Below are positions 40,289-49,281 of a stretch of 49,476 nucleotides of DNA, piece after piece. The first letter of the stretch is position 1, and every line of letters starts with the position of its first letter. Made by a program: the position numbers and the translations under genes. Source of the stretch: a virus; the IMG/VR virus record IMGVR_UViG_3300031576_000071, positions 1 through 49,476 of that record. One strand, 5' to 3'. A model generated the notes under the pieces. It was not told the origin of the DNA. It saw nothing but the letters and a program-made list of their open reading frames with translations, and did no database searches.

Positions 40289-40578
40289 CAGAACACCGTG
40301 ACGCTCGTGACCCCCGTCGTCCCCGTCGCGAGGATCTTGCTGATCTGCACGTCGAACAGCTCGTTCGCGACGAGGCCCGAGAAGACGCAGGTCGAGCCGT
40401 CGGCGAACTGCACCGCGATGGCAGGCGACGCGCCCACCGCCTCGATGCGGAGCCGTCGGGCGGGGCACTTTTTCGCGGTGCCCGCGGTCGGCGCTTCGAC
40501 GAGAAGATCGATGTCCGCAACAAACGAGGTGAACCGCTTGGCGGTGACGGCGCTGCTGAGAGAGTCGGGGTTGGCCAT
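40285..40578 (-). CDS. Small tail-fibre-group protein
   Basis: 97 residues starting MANPDSLSSAVTAKRFTSFV. Beta-rich (IAVQFADGSTCVFSGLVANELFDVQISKILATGTTGVTSVTVF). Small phage tail-fibre accessory proteins with this form lie between fibre and LamG genes. Confidence 0.6.
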   Translation of the reverse strand: MANPDSLSSAVTAKRFTSFVADIDLLVEAPTAGTAKKCPARRLRIEAVGASPAIAVQFADGSTCVFSGLVANELFDVQISKILATGTTGVTSVTVFW

Positions 40579-40582
40579 GGGA

Positions 40583-41146
40583 TTACCTCTTCACGAGATC
40601 GGGGGTGGCTTCGACCCAGAGCGTCGCGTGCAGGACCGCCCCGGTGTTGTTGTAGACGTAGAGCTTGAAGTTCGCGGGATCCACGTAGAGGAAGAGCGTC
40701 GCGGCGATCTGCACGTACCACTTGCCCGCCGCGCTCACCGGGGGGTTGCCTGCGGTGGGTGCGGCTCCGCCGGCGTCATACCCACCGGTCCCCGTGTAGC
40801 CCTGTGCGAGTCCGTACGCGAGGGTGCCGTTGTTGAGATAGTCGTTCGCCTGCCCTGCGCGCACGTTCGCCGCGGTGAGATCGACCCACCGCACGTGCAG
40901 GTACCGATCGCGCCAGTCGATCGTGTCGTCGATCAGTGTGAGGTTCGCGTTGGCCCACCCGCCCGCGGGCGTGGCGTAGAACCGGGTCTCGGAACCTGCG
41001 CCCGCTCCTGTGACCGCGGCCATGCCCGAGAGCTCGCCGGTCGCGGCCTCGCTCGCGAGTCGTTGGCCACGCGCGCGGTCCTGCATCGCGTTCAGGGTCG
41101 CGCTCGGGACCTGGCTGTTGGTCGTGAAGGTCGTCAGTCTGTCCAT
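40583..41146 (-). CDS. Tail fibre-like protein
   Basis: 187 residues starting MDRLTTFTTNSQVPSATLNAMQDRARG, a common N-terminal start for phage fibre or baseplate-attached proteins. Gly/Ala/Asn-rich middle, C-terminal strands KLYVYNNTGAVLHATLWVEATP. Follows the gp48-like gene as the fibre does in Mu. Confidence 0.7.
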   Translation of the reverse strand: MDRLTTFTTNSQVPSATLNAMQDRARGQRLASEAATGELSGMAAVTGAGAGSETRFYATPAGGWANANLTLIDDTIDWRDRYLHVRWVDLTAANVRAGQANDYLNNGTLAYGLAQGYTGTGGYDAGGAAPTAGNPPVSAAGKWYVQIAATLFLYVDPANFKLYVYNNTGAVLHATLWVEATPDLVKR

Positions 41147-41147
41147 G

Positions 41148-41744
41148 TCAGCTCCCGAGTACGTCGCGGTCTGTGAGGGAAAGCGGGTCGTCCGTCTTGA
41201 AGGTCACCGTGGCGACCAGGCGGTGTTGCGCGTACGCAGGCTGCATCCGAGTGCACACCGCGGAGACTTTCGTTCGGGTCTCGACGTCGTCGTACGCAGC
41301 CCCGAGCCCGACGCAGTAGCGAAAGACCTCGCGCGGATCGGGCAACAGGACCGCGGGCGTTTCTTGCAGCGTCGCGCCGGGGACGATGGCGCGGATCGCC
41401 GCGAGGATGTCCGCGGGGGATCCGCCGAAGGTCGAGCGCGTCGCGGCGAGGATCGATGCCCGACGGGTCGCCGCGCTCTGGTTGGTCTGCGAGGGCAGCC
41501 CGAGGGCAGCTTCCCACTCATCGAGCATCTCCGTCGCGGTGTCGGGGAAGGACTCGTCCCGAATCGCCTCGACGGTCTGCGTCGTCGCCGCATCGACGGT
41601 GTCGCCGAGCGCGAGCAGCTCGGCCGCACCGACCCCACCGTCGGGTGCCTGGACCGCGGGGCCGAGCATTCGCGCCAGCCGACGCGCGATCCGGCCGGGC
41701 CGGGAGTCCTCGCTCGGGACGTCCTGGGGAACCGCGCGCGTCAC
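41148..41744 (-). CDS. DUF2313 baseplate protein (Mu gp48-like)
   Basis: 198 residues. MLDEWEAALGLP and RRASILAATRSTFGGSPADILAAIRAI are characteristic of the DUF2313/gp48 family (baseplate tip connector to fibre). ATGA overlap with baseplate J. Confidence 0.8.
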   Translation of the reverse strand: MTRAVPQDVPSEDSRPGRIARRLARMLGPAVQAPDGGVGAAELLALGDTVDAATTQTVEAIRDESFPDTATEMLDEWEAALGLPSQTNQSAATRRASILAATRSTFGGSPADILAAIRAIVPGATLQETPAVLLPDPREVFRYCVGLGAAYDDVETRTKVSAVCTRMQPAYAQHRLVATVTFKTDDPLSLTDRDVLGS

Positions 41745-43204
41745 GGAATCTCCGTGATGAGGAGTTCAGCGAGCTCGATGACCATCTTCGCGTTCGCGGG
41801 CGTCTGGTCGGTGCCCGGTGTGGTGATCGAGACGGTGACCAGGCCGGGGACCGCTTGCAGCGTCGCGGCGATGGCCGAGAGATAGAGCGTCGCGCGCCCG
41901 CGCACGTCCTCGGTTGGGTACCTCTGGAGCGCGGGCGTGTCCCTCGGGCCGAGCGAGTCGAGCAGCGCGAAGATCGCGGTGCGGATCGCGTCCCAGTTCG
42001 CCGGGGCCGGGTACACCAGGCTCGCGGCGACGGGCGTCCCGAGGAGCGTGGTGATCGTCCAGGTCGTCTTGTTCGTCCCTCCGTTGTAGGTGCCGCCGAC
42101 GAGGTCCACCGCCTGGTAGCCGCCGCGGATGAAGCCTGTGCCGACCTTCACCAGCGCGCGCTTGCCATTCTTGGCGGTGTGGTCACCGGTCACCACCAGC
42201 GTCGTGGCGCTCGAGCCGTTCTCGGTCATCGTCCCCGTGAACGGAAACGGAAACCGGCCGCTATTCTTGATGGCGCAGGTGATGTTCTGCGTGGTCGGGA
42301 CGAGGTTGGTGACCTCGAAGTCCGCCGTCGCCATCGTCACGGGCCGGAGCTGGATGCCGTCGGTGATCACTGCACCGCTCTCATCGCGCGTGCCGTTGAT
42401 GAAGTCCTCGATCTGGTTGCAGCGGGTCGAGCCCACGACGCGGCTGTTGAGGACCGCGTCGCCCTGCGCGGGACCGACCGCGACGACCGTGACGCACCCG
42501 AGCGTCTCGCCCGAGACTGCGCCCGGGAAGAGCCGCTGGTAGACGTACGCCTCGGCGATTCCGTCGCACTGCTCGACCCAGTCCCGCCAGTCCTCGGCGT
42601 TGCCCGAGGCGGGACGCTGGCGGAGACGATCGAGCAGCCGAGTCCGCAACTCCTCGTCGGTCTCCTCGTCCTCGCCCGCGGTCGTGATGCTCGCCACGAG
42701 GCCGGTGGGGTCCAGCCCCGCGGGGGTCGAGACCCAGGTGAGCGTGGTGCCGAAGGCGAGCGTGCTCGCAGAGCCGCCCTCGTCGGCGACGACGGTGATC
42801 GTCCCGTCGCCCGAGCCGTCGAGCACCACCGAGGCGTCTTGGCAGGTGAACAGCGCCCCGGAGGGCGAGGACATCTTCGAGTTCGCCGGGATCGCGGGCG
42901 TGGTGCTCGGCGTGCCGGTGACCGCGACGACCAGGACCGCGGAGACCGGGACTCGTCGGATGATGGCGTAGACCGCGGCGTGTCGATCGAGCAGCTCGAT
43001 GGACTCGTCGGGGAGGATCTCGTGCGAGAGCGCCTCCGCCGCGGACTCGAGCTGCAGGAGCTCGACCGCGAGGACGTCGGCCATCCAGTACGCATCCGAG
43101 CCGTACTCGACGGCGAGGGTCTTGCCCGCTGCGGCGTAGCGCGTCGTCAGCGCCGCGAGGAGCGCCGTGCGGATCGTCTCGCGGGTGCGTGCGGTGAAGG
43201 CCAC
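41741..43204 (-). CDS. Baseplate J-like protein (Mu gp47)
   Basis: 487 residues. ESIELLDRHAAVYAIIRRVPVSAVLVVAVTGTPSTTPAIPANSKMSSPSGALF and DEELRTRLLDRLRQRPASGNAEDWRDWVEQCDGIAEAYVY give the Baseplate_J domain. It is longer than Mu gp47 (about 360): residues about 275-400 contain extra beta units, perhaps an Ig-like insertion. Forms wedge arms. Confidence 0.88.
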   Translation of the reverse strand: MAFTARTRETIRTALLAALTTRYAAAGKTLAVEYGSDAYWMADVLAVELLQLESAAEALSHEILPDESIELLDRHAAVYAIIRRVPVSAVLVVAVTGTPSTTPAIPANSKMSSPSGALFTCQDASVVLDGSGDGTITVVADEGGSASTLAFGTTLTWVSTPAGLDPTGLVASITTAGEDEETDEELRTRLLDRLRQRPASGNAEDWRDWVEQCDGIAEAYVYQRLFPGAVSGETLGCVTVVAVGPAQGDAVLNSRVVGSTRCNQIEDFINGTRDESGAVITDGIQLRPVTMATADFEVTNLVPTTQNITCAIKNSGRFPFPFTGTMTENGSSATTLVVTGDHTAKNGKRALVKVGTGFIRGGYQAVDLVGGTYNGGTNKTTWTITTLLGTPVAASLVYPAPANWDAIRTAIFALLDSLGPRDTPALQRYPTEDVRGRATLYLSAIAATLQAVPGLVTVSITTPGTDQTPANAKMVIELAELLITEIP

Positions 43205-43208
43205 GGAT

Positions 43209-43598
43209 TCAGGCTCCCAGGGTCAGGGTCTGACCCACGGTCGCTCGGGTGCGAGCGCGCGGGTCGTAGAAGTCCACGGAGTAGACGAGGCGGTCCCGCT
43301 CGGCGCTCGCCGTCACGCGGAGGTCGGTGATGCGCCCCGCGCTCGTCAGGAACGCTAGAGCCGCGGTGATCGCTGACTGCGCGGTGACGGCCAGGTCGGG
43401 GCGCGCGCGATCGAGTCGGCTCACATCGAGGCCATACGTCGGGTCCAGTGGACAGGAGCCGCGAGGCGTGCGGAGAGCGCGGACGACCAGCTCGGTCGCG
43501 GGCTGTCCGCGCGCGTAGGTGCGGCCGTCCGCGTCGAGCACCCATTGGCCCGTCGCGGGGTCCAGCTTGCGGGTCACCGCGTAGTAGGGCTCGGCCAT
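43209..43598 (-). CDS. gp46-like/gp25-like baseplate protein
   Basis: 129 residues. RALRTPRGSCPLDPTYGLDVSRLDRARPDL and ITDLRVTASAERDRLVYSVDFYDPRARTR match the Mu gp46 and gpW/gp25-like baseplate wedge type. Position between gp45 and gp47 types confirms. Confidence 0.8.
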   Translation of the reverse strand: MAEPYYAVTRKLDPATGQWVLDADGRTYARGQPATELVVRALRTPRGSCPLDPTYGLDVSRLDRARPDLAVTAQSAITAALAFLTSAGRITDLRVTASAERDRLVYSVDFYDPRARTRATVGQTLTLGA

Positions 43599-43599
43599 T

Positions 43600-44208
43600 T
43601 TAGGCTTTCACGTTGGGTGCGCCGCTCGTGACGATGCCGACAATCGGGACGGTGATCGTCCCGGCAAGCGCACTCATCCCCGCGGCTGTGATGGTGACGA
43701 CTCCCGCCGGGGTAGGCGCTCCGCCCGGCGGCGTGTACGTCGCGGTCAGCGTGAACGTCGGCGTCGCGCCTGCGGCGACGATGACCAGCGTTCCGTTCGT
43801 CGTCGTGTCATCGACCCGCGCGACGGCCTTCGATCCGCCGTTCAACACCACGTCCTGCCCGGCTTTGGACTCGACGTCGGTGCGTCCGGATGCGCGGTGC
43901 CGGATGCGCGACGTCGGTTCGGCCGCCCCGTACAGCCTCGTCTCACCCGCCTCGACGTCGAGCACCGACAGGGCCTTGTTGAGGATCGCGAGCCCGAGGG
44001 TCTCCTCGCCCAGCTCCGCCGCGAGCAACTCGAGCCCGGCCGCGATGATCGGTCGCACGAAGAGCCCGAGAGGCTGCACGACCTCGATGTCATCGAGCGC
44101 CTGGGCGTCCTCGTCTGCGCCTTCCTGCCCGAGCCCCCGCACCTGCGCGAGCAGCGCGCGGACGTTGGTGGCGAGCCGGACGCGGGTGACCTTGAAGAAC
44201 TGAAACAT
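43600..44208 (-). CDS. gp45-like baseplate hub/spike protein
   Basis: 202 residues starting MFQFFKVTRVRLATNVRALLAQ. VVQPLGLFVRPI and GETRLYGAAEPTSRIRHRASGRTDVESKAGQDVVLNGG follow Mu gp45 (oligomer-forming spike with beta-helix). The C-terminal 80 residues are Gly/Thr/Pro-rich and beta. It closes the hub with gpP. Confidence 0.75.
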   Translation of the reverse strand: MFQFFKVTRVRLATNVRALLAQVRGLGQEGADEDAQALDDIEVVQPLGLFVRPIIAAGLELLAAELGEETLGLAILNKALSVLDVEAGETRLYGAAEPTSRIRHRASGRTDVESKAGQDVVLNGGSKAVARVDDTTTNGTLVIVAAGATPTFTLTATYTPPGGAPTPAGVVTITAAGMSALAGTITVPIVGIVTSGAPNVKA

Positions 44209-45389
44209 CAGGTCGAGTCCTCGGGGTCCACCTTGATCGCGCCGCGCGGGACCGCGCGGAGCTCTGTCGTCTGGCCGCCGTCGCGCGAGCCCTTGAACTC
44301 CACCCGCGTCAGCAAGCCCGCGAGGTCGGTGCCGGTGATGTCGTCGCGCACGCGGCAGAGCTCGTTGGGCTGGTAGAGCACCATGGCCCCATCGACCACT
44401 TGGCCGTGGCCCTGGACCGTCGCCGTGTACTGGCGGAGGTTCGCGTTGGCGTCGCCCAGGATCCGCGTGGCCTCGCGACGCGCGGAGGCGTCGGAGCGGG
44501 CACGCGCGGACACCGAGTACCGCGGCCGATCAGGGAGCGCGCGCGCGTACAGGCCGATCACGAACTGGTCGTTGAGGACCGTCCGTGCCAAGCGCGCGGG
44601 CTGAAGGTCTCCGCGCGGGGTGTCCGCGAACACCGTGACCTCCGTCGGGATCCCCGCGGCGTCGATCGCGTCGGATCCCGAGAGGATGTTCGAGCGCTGC
44701 GACACAGTGCCGTCGGGCAGCAGCTCGCGCAGGAACCGAAACCGCTCGGGGCCGGTCGTGCGCGGCGAGTCCACGCGCAGGACCAGATCGTTCGGCGTGG
44801 ATCCCGGCGCGGTCCAGAGCAGGTACCCGGCCTTGCGGCAGAGGGACTCCATGCACTGCCAGATGGTCTCGCCGACCCGGACGCGAAACCGATCGATCAC
44901 GCCTCGGCGCTGCTGGCGACGGCGGGAGGAACGGCGGGGCGGACGGAGCCCCGGGGCGGCGCGCATCGGATCGACCCCGGCCCCGAGTTCGATGGTGAAA
45001 CCGAGCGGATCGATGAGCCGCTCCAGGGCGTCGCGCAGTGTGGTGTTCCGCAGCGAGAGAGTCGGGTCCGCGTGGGCGTCGATGACCGAGCCCGAGATGT
45101 CCCGCCCTCCGAGGACGAGCATCGCGCCGCCTGCGTCCGCGCGCGGCTCCCGGCGCTCGAGGTACCCGTCGAGCTGCACCACGCCGTCGAGGGCGAAGGT
45201 AACCGGAGCGCCGACGCGCGCGAGGGTCAGGAGCTGCGTCCAGGTCTGCGCCGCGCCCTCGGTGCGCCAGAGCGAAAAGGTCCAAGCACTGCCGGGCCGG
45301 AGCATGTCCAGCGTGATCGCGTACCCGTCCCAGACCTCGATCGGCGTCCCGTCGATCACCAGGAGCACCTCGTGTTGGAGCGCGCTCAC
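44208..45389 (-). CDS. Baseplate hub protein (Mu gpP/gp44-like)
   Basis: 393 residues from GTG 45389 (GTGA overlap). Start ALQHEVLLVIDGTPIEVWDGYAI; VVQLDGYLERREPR; LVLGGRDISGSVIDA; TVQGHGQVVDGAMVLYQPNELCRV fit the phage late-control-D / gp44 hub family. An Arg-rich insertion (PPRRSSRRRQQRR, about residues 160-172) is unusual for the family. Confidence 0.82.
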   Translation of the reverse strand: MSALQHEVLLVIDGTPIEVWDGYAITLDMLRPGSAWTFSLWRTEGAAQTWTQLLTLARVGAPVTFALDGVVQLDGYLERREPRADAGGAMLVLGGRDISGSVIDAHADPTLSLRNTTLRDALERLIDPLGFTIELGAGVDPMRAAPGLRPPRRSSRRRQQRRGVIDRFRVRVGETIWQCMESLCRKAGYLLWTAPGSTPNDLVLRVDSPRTTGPERFRFLRELLPDGTVSQRSNILSGSDAIDAAGIPTEVTVFADTPRGDLQPARLARTVLNDQFVIGLYARALPDRPRYSVSARARSDASARREATRILGDANANLRQYTATVQGHGQVVDGAMVLYQPNELCRVRDDITGTDLAGLLTRVEFKGSRDGGQTTELRAVPRGAIKVDPEDST

Positions 45390-46273
45390 CGGGGCAACAC
45401 CAGCCGGCGGCCTGGGCGAATCTCCGTCGAGACCAGGGCGTTCGCCGCGACGAGCTTCGCGATCCCGTCGAGCGACCCGTACACCTCGAGCGCGAGATCC
45501 GCGACGCTCATCCCCGAGACCGGGACGATGTACTCCCGGGCCTCGCTGCGACGCAGGTACTGCTCGCGGAGGGTGAAGGACGAGTCTCGCAGGCGCTCGA
45601 CGGCGGTCAGTGCTGCGATCGAGGAAGCCGTCGCCTCGCGCAGCTCGTCGAGCGCGAGGGTGGCGGTGATCGCGTCGTCGAGCTCGGCGAACGCCGCGCG
45701 CACCTCCTCGTGACTCGATCCGTCCGTGGCGGCCAACTCGGTCGCGGCATCGACGCTCTCGCGGAGGGAGGGCGTCCCAGGCGCAACCACGGCAACCGCT
45801 GCGTCGGCGGTGTCCGCGCGACGCTGGACCTGCTCGACCGAGTCGCCCTGGTCGGGCGCGAAGTTCGCATCGGCCACCGAGGCGACGTTCTCGACCCACG
45901 AGAGGGTCATCCGCGCGCCGCCCCGGTCCTCGGCCGTGAGCTCGACGGGCCAGCTCGCGACGTGCGCTTCGAGCGGGCCGAGCAGAGGGTGAACGAGTCG
46001 GCCGATGGGCCGGTCTTGGAACTTCAGCCGAAGCCGCTCGAGCAGGTCGGGGAAGAGCGTTCCGTACCTGCGAACGAGGCCGTCGGTGTTGACCAGCGGA
46101 ATCACGAGCGTCCCGCGGTACGCCTTCAGCCCCGTCGGCTCGATGACCGAACCGCGACGCAGATAGGCTCGGTGCTCGACGCTATCGTGTCCGCCCTCGA
46201 CCGGCGCGGACGTGACCGGGAAGCCGATCCCGTCGTAGGAGGCTTCTACGAGCGCGGAGAATGCGTCGGCCAT
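45386..46273 (-). CDS. gpN-like baseplate/tail protein with C-terminal LysM
   Basis: 295 residues starting MADAFSALVEASYDGIGFPV. YDGIGFPVTSAPVEGGHDSVEHRAYLRRG and GTLVIPLVNTDGLVRRYGTLFPDLLERL are of the 'DNA circulation' gpN type. The C-terminal 45 residues (VSGMSVADLALEVYGSLDGIAKLVAANAL … RRLVLPR) form a LysM-like unit, perhaps attaching to the hub or peptidoglycan. Confidence 0.8.
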   Translation of the reverse strand: MADAFSALVEASYDGIGFPVTSAPVEGGHDSVEHRAYLRRGSVIEPTGLKAYRGTLVIPLVNTDGLVRRYGTLFPDLLERLRLKFQDRPIGRLVHPLLGPLEAHVASWPVELTAEDRGGARMTLSWVENVASVADANFAPDQGDSVEQVQRRADTADAAVAVVAPGTPSLRESVDAATELAATDGSSHEEVRAAFAELDDAITATLALDELREATASSIAALTAVERLRDSSFTLREQYLRRSEAREYIVPVSGMSVADLALEVYGSLDGIAKLVAANALVSTEIRPGRRLVLPR

Positions 46274-46333
46274 GGGTCAAGTGAGACGGCGGGGCAGGAG
46301 CGGGGGTAGCGTCGGCGGGATGCCGAGGGCCGA

Positions 46334-46909
46334 ATGAGTCCAGAGACCAAGGACCTGATGAAGCTGCTCGGGACGGGGCTCGCGATCGGCGCGCTCGCCT
46401 GCGTCGGTGCCATGACCTGGGCGGTGTGGAGCGGCGATCCGCCGCGACGGCCAGAGACAGAATCGAACATCCCCTCTGCGCCCCCTGTCTCGATCGCTTT
46501 CGAGACGACCGACGCCAGCGCTGATGCCCCGTCGCGAAGGCTCTCGCCTACGTCGCCCCGCCAAACGCCGCACGAGGGGTGCTTCGTTCGCCCGGCGGGC
46601 GCGAGCAGCGAGGGGGCTTGGTGCACATGGACCGAGACTACGTCGCCCTCGAGCTACACCTGCGAGACTACCCTCGTCGGCTGCGAGGCCGCGCGCGCCA
46701 CGCTGCTCGAAATCGAGCGCGAGTTCCCCTCTGATCCCGGTCAGCCGTCGCGGGTGCCCGAGTTGTGTACGCGGAGGACTGGCGCGTTTTGCACCGACCT
46801 GGGCGACGGCTGGGCGAACCGCCAGTGCCGCGCGCGCCGGGAGCAGTGCGAGGCGTTGCGTCCTCAGCACTCCGACGCAACCCGCTGCGTGCATCGCCCT
46901 ACGTTCTAA
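46334..46909 (+). CDS. Plus-strand Cys-rich exported protein (moron)
   Basis: 191 residues; GAGG 6 bases before the ATG. N-terminal helix LLGTGLAIGALACVGAMTWAV is a signal anchor; then a disordered Ser/Pro stretch and a Cys-rich domain with about 9 Cys (CFVRPAG, WCTWTE, CETTLVGC, CTRRTGAFC, CRARREQC, CVH) likely disulphide-bonded outside the membrane. It stands opposite to all virion genes around it. May alter the lysogen's surface. Its end overlaps the tape-measure end by 4 bases. Confidence 0.75.
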   Translation: MSPETKDLMKLLGTGLAIGALACVGAMTWAVWSGDPPRRPETESNIPSAPPVSIAFETTDASADAPSRRLSPTSPRQTPHEGCFVRPAGASSEGAWCTWTETTSPSSYTCETTLVGCEAARATLLEIEREFPSDPGQPSRVPELCTRRTGAFCTDLGDGWANRQCRARREQCEALRPQHSDATRCVHRPTF

Positions 46910-48909
46910 CGACTCGGATTCCCGGGCTGTCCTTGCAGCGCCGTCCTCGCTGCGTGCGCGGCGTCTTGAGGCGCGACGGTAGCGGTCATGGTGCCCATGC
47001 CCTCGCGTACCGCTCCGGTGAGCGCCTCGCGGAGAGCGTTGATCGTGTCGGTGTCGAGCGAGACGGGGCGGTCTACGTTGATCCCGTGCTGCTGAGCGTT
47101 CCTGACGAGCTCCTCCGTGCGACCCTGAATCTCGCGGTCCGCGTTCGCCTGCATCCGCTCGCCGCCCACTGCGGTTGCGATTGCGCCGCCGATCCAGTCG
47201 AGCGGGTTCGCGGACTCCTGCCATGCGTTTCGTCGGCCGAGCACCTCGGTCTCCGCTTGCTGGCGAAACAGGTCCCGGCGCGTTCGGACCTCGGCGCTGC
47301 TGCCGTGGACTCCCATACCCTGCACCGAGGCCCGACCCGCGCCGAGTAGGTCCATCCCCCCCCGAGTTGCCGAGTTGTCGAGCAGTCGCCCGATAAGCGG
47401 GCTGGTCGTCTTGATGTCGTCGATCGTGCGCTGGTTCTCTGAAGCCCAGTCGTTCTGTTGATTCGCTTGCGACCAGAACAGCCGCGCTTCTCGTTGGGCG
47501 TCCCGACTCGCCTGAGTCTGCATCGCATCCCGCGAGGCACGCGCCGTGTCCTCGGGACTCCCGGTGATCCCAGCGTCTACCAGTTGCCGAAAGTCGGTGG
47601 CGCGCCCGCCGTGTGCCTGCATGTCGCGGAAGAGTTGGTCGGTGAGCGCGCGCGACCGGGTGTTGACTCCGCCGACTGCGACGCCGAATCGCGAGGCGTT
47701 CCCGCCGCTCGCGCGGAAGGCGTCCTCGAAGAGTCGCGCGAGGGCGTCGGATTGCGTCTCGCCCTCGCGGGATCGAAGCTGGCCGGTGCTGTTGAAGGCG
47801 TTGCGTCCGATCAGCTCGCGGAGCCGTCCGCGCCCTCGGTCGGAGCTGAAGTTGTCGAGGAAGGCTCGCGCTCGCGTCGCCGACACATCCCCGCCCCCGC
47901 CGCCCTTTCCCGCCGTCTGAAACAGGGCACCGACGACGGAGCTGGAGCGCATCCGGTTCTCTGCGTTGGTCGAGAGAAATCGAGAGCCGCCGCCCAGCAA
48001 GACCCCCGCATGGCGCGCGGAATCTTTAAACGAGATGGAGCCGAGCCGTCCCTGGGCGATCTGGCCAGCGACTGCTCGCGGAAGCTCGGCCGCCGAGATG
48101 TTCATCTGGCGCTGGTACTCGCCGGTCGCGTCGACCATGTCTTCGAGCTTGGTCCCCGTTGCGACCGCGGCGTTGGCGAGTTGGGGAAGCACTTGGGTTA
48201 GGTACGTTGCGCGCGAGGCGGAGTCCCCAAGCGCCGAGAAGCTGGCTTGGGCGCGCTCTAGCCCGCTCAGCACGTCCGCTGCGTCGATCCCCGTCCGCAC
48301 GTTCGTGCTCTGGACGGCGGCCATGATTTCTCGCTGGGCTCCCGGGGTCCTCAACTCGCTGGACGCGAGTACCTGAGCCCGATGACTGAGCGCCGCGCGC
48401 TGGCGCGCTGCGGCTCGTAGGTCGTCGCCGTAGCCCTGGAAGAACGTGAGTCCCCGCTCAGCCAGACCGACGGCGTCGCCGCCTCCGCCTCCGCCACTCT
48501 GCCGCTCGCGCCGAGCTGTAGCCTGCGTGCCTCGACGCGCGGACTCGACCCTGCGACGCGCGAGCCGCTCGACGGTCGAGGTCAAGCGCTGCTCGTCGCG
48601 AATCGCCTCGTCGGTCCCGCGCTTGCGAAATGCCGCGACGGCCGACGACTCGGTCCGAGCGGCGTTCGTTCGCACCTTCGCGGCGGCCTGCACGGTCTGG
48701 GTGTACCGGCGCTCTTCGACGGCGAGGCTCGCGTACGCGCGGCGGACTTCGGCCGATCCCTTCTTTGCGTCCGCGGCGGCACCCGACCACACCTTGCTGA
48801 ACTCCCCCCGCATCGCACGCGCCACCGTCCGCGCTGCGCCTGGCAGCGTGTTCAGGGCAGCGATGACCGAGGTCGTGTCACCGACCAGCTCGAAGACTGC
48901 GCGTGCCAT
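46906..48909 (-). CDS. Tail tape measure protein
   Basis: 667 residues starting MARAVFELVGDTTSVIAALNTL. Long Ala/Gln/Arg-rich helices with coiled-coil (EVRRAYASLAVEERRYTQTVQAAAK; EAIRDEQRLTSTVERLARRR), a Gly-rich hinge and C-terminal helices. Largest virion gene after the chaperone, as expected. By the usual 0.15 nm per residue the tail would be about 100 nm. Confidence 0.85.
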   Translation of the reverse strand: MARAVFELVGDTTSVIAALNTLPGAARTVARAMRGEFSKVWSGAAADAKKGSAEVRRAYASLAVEERRYTQTVQAAAKVRTNAARTESSAVAAFRKRGTDEAIRDEQRLTSTVERLARRRVESARRGTQATARRERQSGGGGGGDAVGLAERGLTFFQGYGDDLRAAARQRAALSHRAQVLASSELRTPGAQREIMAAVQSTNVRTGIDAADVLSGLERAQASFSALGDSASRATYLTQVLPQLANAAVATGTKLEDMVDATGEYQRQMNISAAELPRAVAGQIAQGRLGSISFKDSARHAGVLLGGGSRFLSTNAENRMRSSSVVGALFQTAGKGGGGGDVSATRARAFLDNFSSDRGRGRLRELIGRNAFNSTGQLRSREGETQSDALARLFEDAFRASGGNASRFGVAVGGVNTRSRALTDQLFRDMQAHGGRATDFRQLVDAGITGSPEDTARASRDAMQTQASRDAQREARLFWSQANQQNDWASENQRTIDDIKTTSPLIGRLLDNSATRGGMDLLGAGRASVQGMGVHGSSAEVRTRRDLFRQQAETEVLGRRNAWQESANPLDWIGGAIATAVGGERMQANADREIQGRTEELVRNAQQHGINVDRPVSLDTDTINALREALTGAVREGMGTMTATVAPQDAAHAARTALQGQPGNPSR

Positions 48910-48912
48910 GAG

Positions 48913-49263
48913 TCAGCCCGCCTTCGCCCGGTCTCGCATCCGCGCTACGACCGCGGGCCGCCTGCGTCGAGCCTCGCGGTACGCGAGTCCGAACCAGGCG
49001 CTCGCGAGCGCACTCACCACCGTGAGCGACACGAGCAACGCGACGGCCACGGTCTTCGAGGGCGGCGAGCTGAGCCACGTCGTCACGAGCGAGACCAGCG
49101 CGCCCGCGCTGAAGGTGAGGAAGCCGAGGGCGCGAGATTCTTCGGAGACGGCAGCGTCGAGAGCGTCCAGGTCCATATCGAGCACCTCGTACGTGTCGAT
49201 CCCCTTGATGCGATGAAGCCGCACCTGGGGGACCGACTGAAGAGTCTGTGGCCGATCGGTCAT
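48913..49263 (-). CDS. Small two-helix membrane-type tail-region protein
   Basis: 116 residues starting MTDRPQTLQSVPQVRLHR. Two hydrophobic helices (ALGFLTFSAGALVSLVTTWL; TVAVALLVSLTVVSALASAWFGL) and a basic tail. It lies between the chaperone and tape measure genes, an unusual place for a membrane protein; may be a superinfection or injection factor. Confidence 0.65.
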   Translation of the reverse strand: MTDRPQTLQSVPQVRLHRIKGIDTYEVLDMDLDALDAAVSEESRALGFLTFSAGALVSLVTTWLSSPPSKTVAVALLVSLTVVSALASAWFGLAYREARRRRPAVVARMRDRAKAG

Positions 49264-49281
49264 TGGTTCAATTCCCTGGGC

